From Pseudomonadota bacterium (lineage in GTDB: Bacteria; Desulfobacterota; Desulfovibrionia; Desulfovibrionales; Desulfomicrobiaceae), in assembly GCA_023393525.1 (NCBI GenBank), contig JAEWKZ010000052.1, positions 1-7,830 on the forward strand: a stretch of DNA of 7,830 bases. The letters are read 5' to 3'. Positions 6,468 to 7,830 of this stretch are shown here, piece after piece. The notes beneath the pieces are model-generated. The model did no database searches. It was given only the letters and a program-made list of their open reading frames with translations, and was not told the DNA's origin. The translations under genes and the position numbers were made by a program. Position 1 is the stretch's first letter. Each line of letters opens with the position of its first letter.

Positions 6468-6485
6468 CTGGCGTTCCGTTTCGTT
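6459..6485 (+). promoter_or_regulatory. Candidate ECF promoter for the DUF6448 gene (TGTCACA-N16-CGTT)
   Basis: TGTCACA (6459-6465) is followed by exactly 16 bases and CGTT (6482-6485), placing the start of transcription near 6492 and leaving a leader of about 35 bases before ATG 6527. The last part of the spacer and the -10 form three CGTT units at 5-base steps (6472, 6477, 6482); only the third has the spacing matched in the divergent promoter. Confidence 0.62.
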
Positions 6486-6526
6486 CTGGTGGGCATAGAC
6501 ATCAACCAACCTTTACGGAGGAACAC

Positions 6527-7150
6527 ATGAACTCGCTGAACAACGGCATCAAAGGATTCTTGACTGTGGCATCGTTTGCTCTGGCGCTCCTGATCGCGCC
6601 TCAAATCGCCCAGGCCCATTGCGACACCCTCGATGGCCCGGTGGTGTCCGACGCCCGGACCGCCCTGGCAGACGGAGATGTCACCCCGGTCCTCAAATGG
6701 GTCAAGGCCGACGACGAACCGGAAATCCGCAAAGCCTTCGAAAAGACCTTGTCCGTGCGCAAACTCGACGCCGGAGCGCGTGACCTGGCGGATACCTATT
6801 TCTTTGAAACCCTGGTCAGGGTCCATCGCGCAGGCGAAGGCGCCCCCTACACCGGGCTCAAGGCGGCCGGCGCCGTAGAACCCGTGATCGCCAAGGCGGA
6901 CCTGGCGTTGGAGCAGGGAAACGGCGCAGAACTGGCAAAGACCATTGCCGCTCACGTTGAAAAGGGAATCCTCGAACGCTTCGGGCATGCCAACGAGACG
7001 AAAAAGCACGCCAACGACAGCGTCGATGCCGGCCGGGAGCATGTCGAGGCGTACGTCACCTATGTTCATTACGTCGAGGGGATCGTGAAGGCGGTCCACG
7101 GCGGGGCCCATCATGGCGAACAGGCCGCGTCCATCGATCATCAGCATTGA
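6527..7150 (+). CDS. DUF6448 family secreted protein
   Basis: A 207-residue exported protein. Residues 1-30 form a Sec signal peptide (hydrophobic core FLTVASFALALLIAP) ending in AQA, so the mature chain should begin His31-Cys32-Asp33-Thr-Leu-Asp-Gly-Pro. The mature part is mostly helical and rich in His, with recognisable family segments LKWVKADDEPEIRKAF (57-71), YFFETLVRVHRAGEGAPYTGLK (91-112, His100) and EAYVTYVHYVEG (174-185, His181). The C-terminal tail also carries His191, 195, 196, 205 and 207. I recognise it as the DUF6448 family, whose function is not known to me. ATG 6527 has GGAGG five bases upstream and directly begins a good signal peptide; the longer frame from 6440 would bury the signal. 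It is divergent from the ECF sigma operon and has a matching ECF promoter, so it is probably a periplasmic effector of that sigma factor. A metal-related role is suggested only by the histidines. Confidence 0.85.
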   Translation: MNSLNNGIKGFLTVASFALALLIAPQIAQAHCDTLDGPVVSDARTALADGDVTPVLKWVKADDEPEIRKAFEKTLSVRKLDAGARDLADTYFFETLVRVHRAGEGAPYTGLKAAGAVEPVIAKADLALEQGNGAELAKTIAAHVEKGILERFGHANETKKHANDSVDAGREHVEAYVTYVHYVEGIVKAVHGGAHHGEQAASIDHQH

Positions 7151-7552
7151 TCCGGACAGGGCAGCATCACAGCAGCGCAGTGAATTGGCATCCTAGTCAG
7201 GGGGAACTCTCAAGAATTGAGTGCCTCGCAGCTTTACGGAAGTTCATTCCCTTGTGGCAAAATCCCTGCCCACGACCACCGAAAGATCAGGCAGAAGATG
7301 ACGCTCTTGGAAAAGCGCAAAAACTCTCCCAAGGCTGAGTAGTCATCGTAGTAGAAAGCTGAAAATGTCAGGCCGGCCTCCCCTTTTCCCGGAGAGCCGG
7401 CCTCTTTCATACATAGTGAGCAACCCAACTCCGGTCTTTGCCAACGTTACATCCCATGAATTGTTTTGAAATCATCCAATCAAAACTAAATATGACTACA
7501 ACAGGCAAGTTTCATCTTCGTGCCCCATCTCAATTTTTATAACAGCATCTCT
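7151..7552. other. Gene-free stretch between DUF6448 and the hemerythrin gene
   Basis: About 400 bases between two convergent genes. Short open frames exist on both strands but have no ribosome-binding site, no recognisable family and an unconvincing composition. The only clear structure is the GC-rich hairpin at 7370-7403. To the right of it the sequence becomes visibly AT-richer. Confidence 0.55.
7370..7403 (+). terminator. Strong hairpin, possible terminator between convergent genes
   Basis: AGGCCGGC (7370-7377) pairs perfectly with GCCGGCCT (7396-7403). The stem continues inside as CTCC (7378-7381) / GGAG (7391-7394) past one bulged A. On the plus strand it is followed by CTTTC only, so the U-tract is poor. 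It lies 220 bases past the DUF6448 stop and may end read-through from that gene. Confidence 0.5.
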
Positions 7553-7830
7553 TTACCGGTATTTATCTGCAAGTGTGTCCATCAATGCATGAAATTCTTC
7601 ATGCTTCCCCAGACCAATACGCTCAACTTCAAGTTTTTCAAAATTATCGAACAATTTTCTGTCTTCGTCGGCACTCAAGACTTTTTCAGCCATTTGAAAC
7701 AACACATTGTTTTCTTTAAAAATATGCTGATTCAATAAAGAAACATATTCTTCCACAGCTTTCTCAAATTCAGCAGCATTGATGCCGCTTGATGTGAAAT
7801 CTCCCAGTGCTTTTTTCATATCTGCAATAT
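7553..7830 (-). CDS. Hemerythrin domain-containing protein (N-terminal part outside window)
   Basis: The frame is open to the right edge, so the gene starts beyond the window; the stop TAA is at 7555-7553. The visible 92 residues are the C-terminal part of a hemerythrin-like four-helix bundle. LLNQHIFKENNVLFQMAEKVL contains the His and the Glu of the usual HxxxE iron-ligand helix, and FEKLEVERIGLGKHEEFHALMDTLADKY matches the end of a bacterial hemerythrin family seen in anaerobes. Such proteins bind a non-haem di-iron centre and are linked to oxygen, nitric oxide or iron handling in the cytoplasm. The Met codon at 7819 is internal, since the frame continues upstream with coding character. The gene is much AT-richer than the sigma and DUF6448 genes. 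It converges on DUF6448 with a 400-base gap, so a shared function is not indicated. Confidence 0.85.
   Translation of the reverse strand, partial: IADMKKALGDFTSSGINAAEFEKAVEEYVSLLNQHIFKENNVLFQMAEKVLSADEDRKLFDNFEKLEVERIGLGKHEEFHALMDTLADKYR

Noticed and set aside
7147..7428. Short open frames on both strands after DUF6448 (7147-7338 plus, 7234-7428 minus)
   Set aside because: There is no ribosome-binding site and no family resemblance; the plus frame starts with TTG overlapping the DUF6448 stop, and the minus frame reads across the hairpin.
1..7830. CRISPR array, rRNA genes or complete insertion sequence
   Set aside because: No regularly spaced repeats, rRNA-like stretches, or transposase with terminal inverted repeats were seen on either strand.

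Overview
The window looks like a chromosome segment of a sulfate-reducing delta-proteobacterium (Desulfobacterota; Desulfomicrobium/Desulfovibrio-like). This is inferred from protein character, moderately high GC and the style of the integrase; nothing in the sequence fixes the genus. Three blocks can be separated.

Block 1 (about 1-3180) is an acidic amino-acid module: the 3' part of an aspartate/glutamate racemase-family gene, then a complete dicarboxylate/amino acid:cation symporter that keeps the substrate-binding Asp/Arg/Thr/Asn residues of the glutamate/aspartate transporters. A shared bidirectional terminator separates these from a convergent GntR/FCD repressor gene. The regulator has a recognisable sigma70-type promoter (TTGACA-N18-TATCAT) with a perfect 14-bp palindrome at the expected start of transcription, which is a good candidate for an autoregulatory operator.

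Block 2 (about 3180-5110) is the end of an integrated element. A 47-nt 3' fragment of a tRNA gene (anticodon CGU, probably tRNA-Thr) lies on the minus strand and is still followed by a Rho-independent terminator on its left, which marks the left side as the original chromosome. Immediately to the right are a perfect tandem 11-bp repeat, a complete tyrosine recombinase with all catalytic residues, and then the C-terminal remnant of a second, unrelated tyrosine recombinase. No intact tRNA copy is present, so the other end of the element lies outside the window or has been lost.

Block 3 (about 5110-7830) holds an ECF sigma factor, an overlapping gene for a four-helix membrane protein (candidate anti-sigma factor), and a divergent gene for a secreted histidine-rich DUF6448-type protein. 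The sigma and DUF6448 genes are linked by a mirror-image pair of candidate ECF promoters: TGTCACA-N16-CGTT rightwards and TGTCACA-N16-CGTA leftwards, with the two -35 elements forming a perfect inverted repeat. This suggests a self-contained regulon in which the sigma factor activates itself and one secreted protein. Whether it is cargo of the integrated element or ordinary chromosome cannot be decided here. The window ends in an AT-richer hemerythrin-domain gene, cut by the window edge, separated from DUF6448 by 400 bases without a convincing gene.
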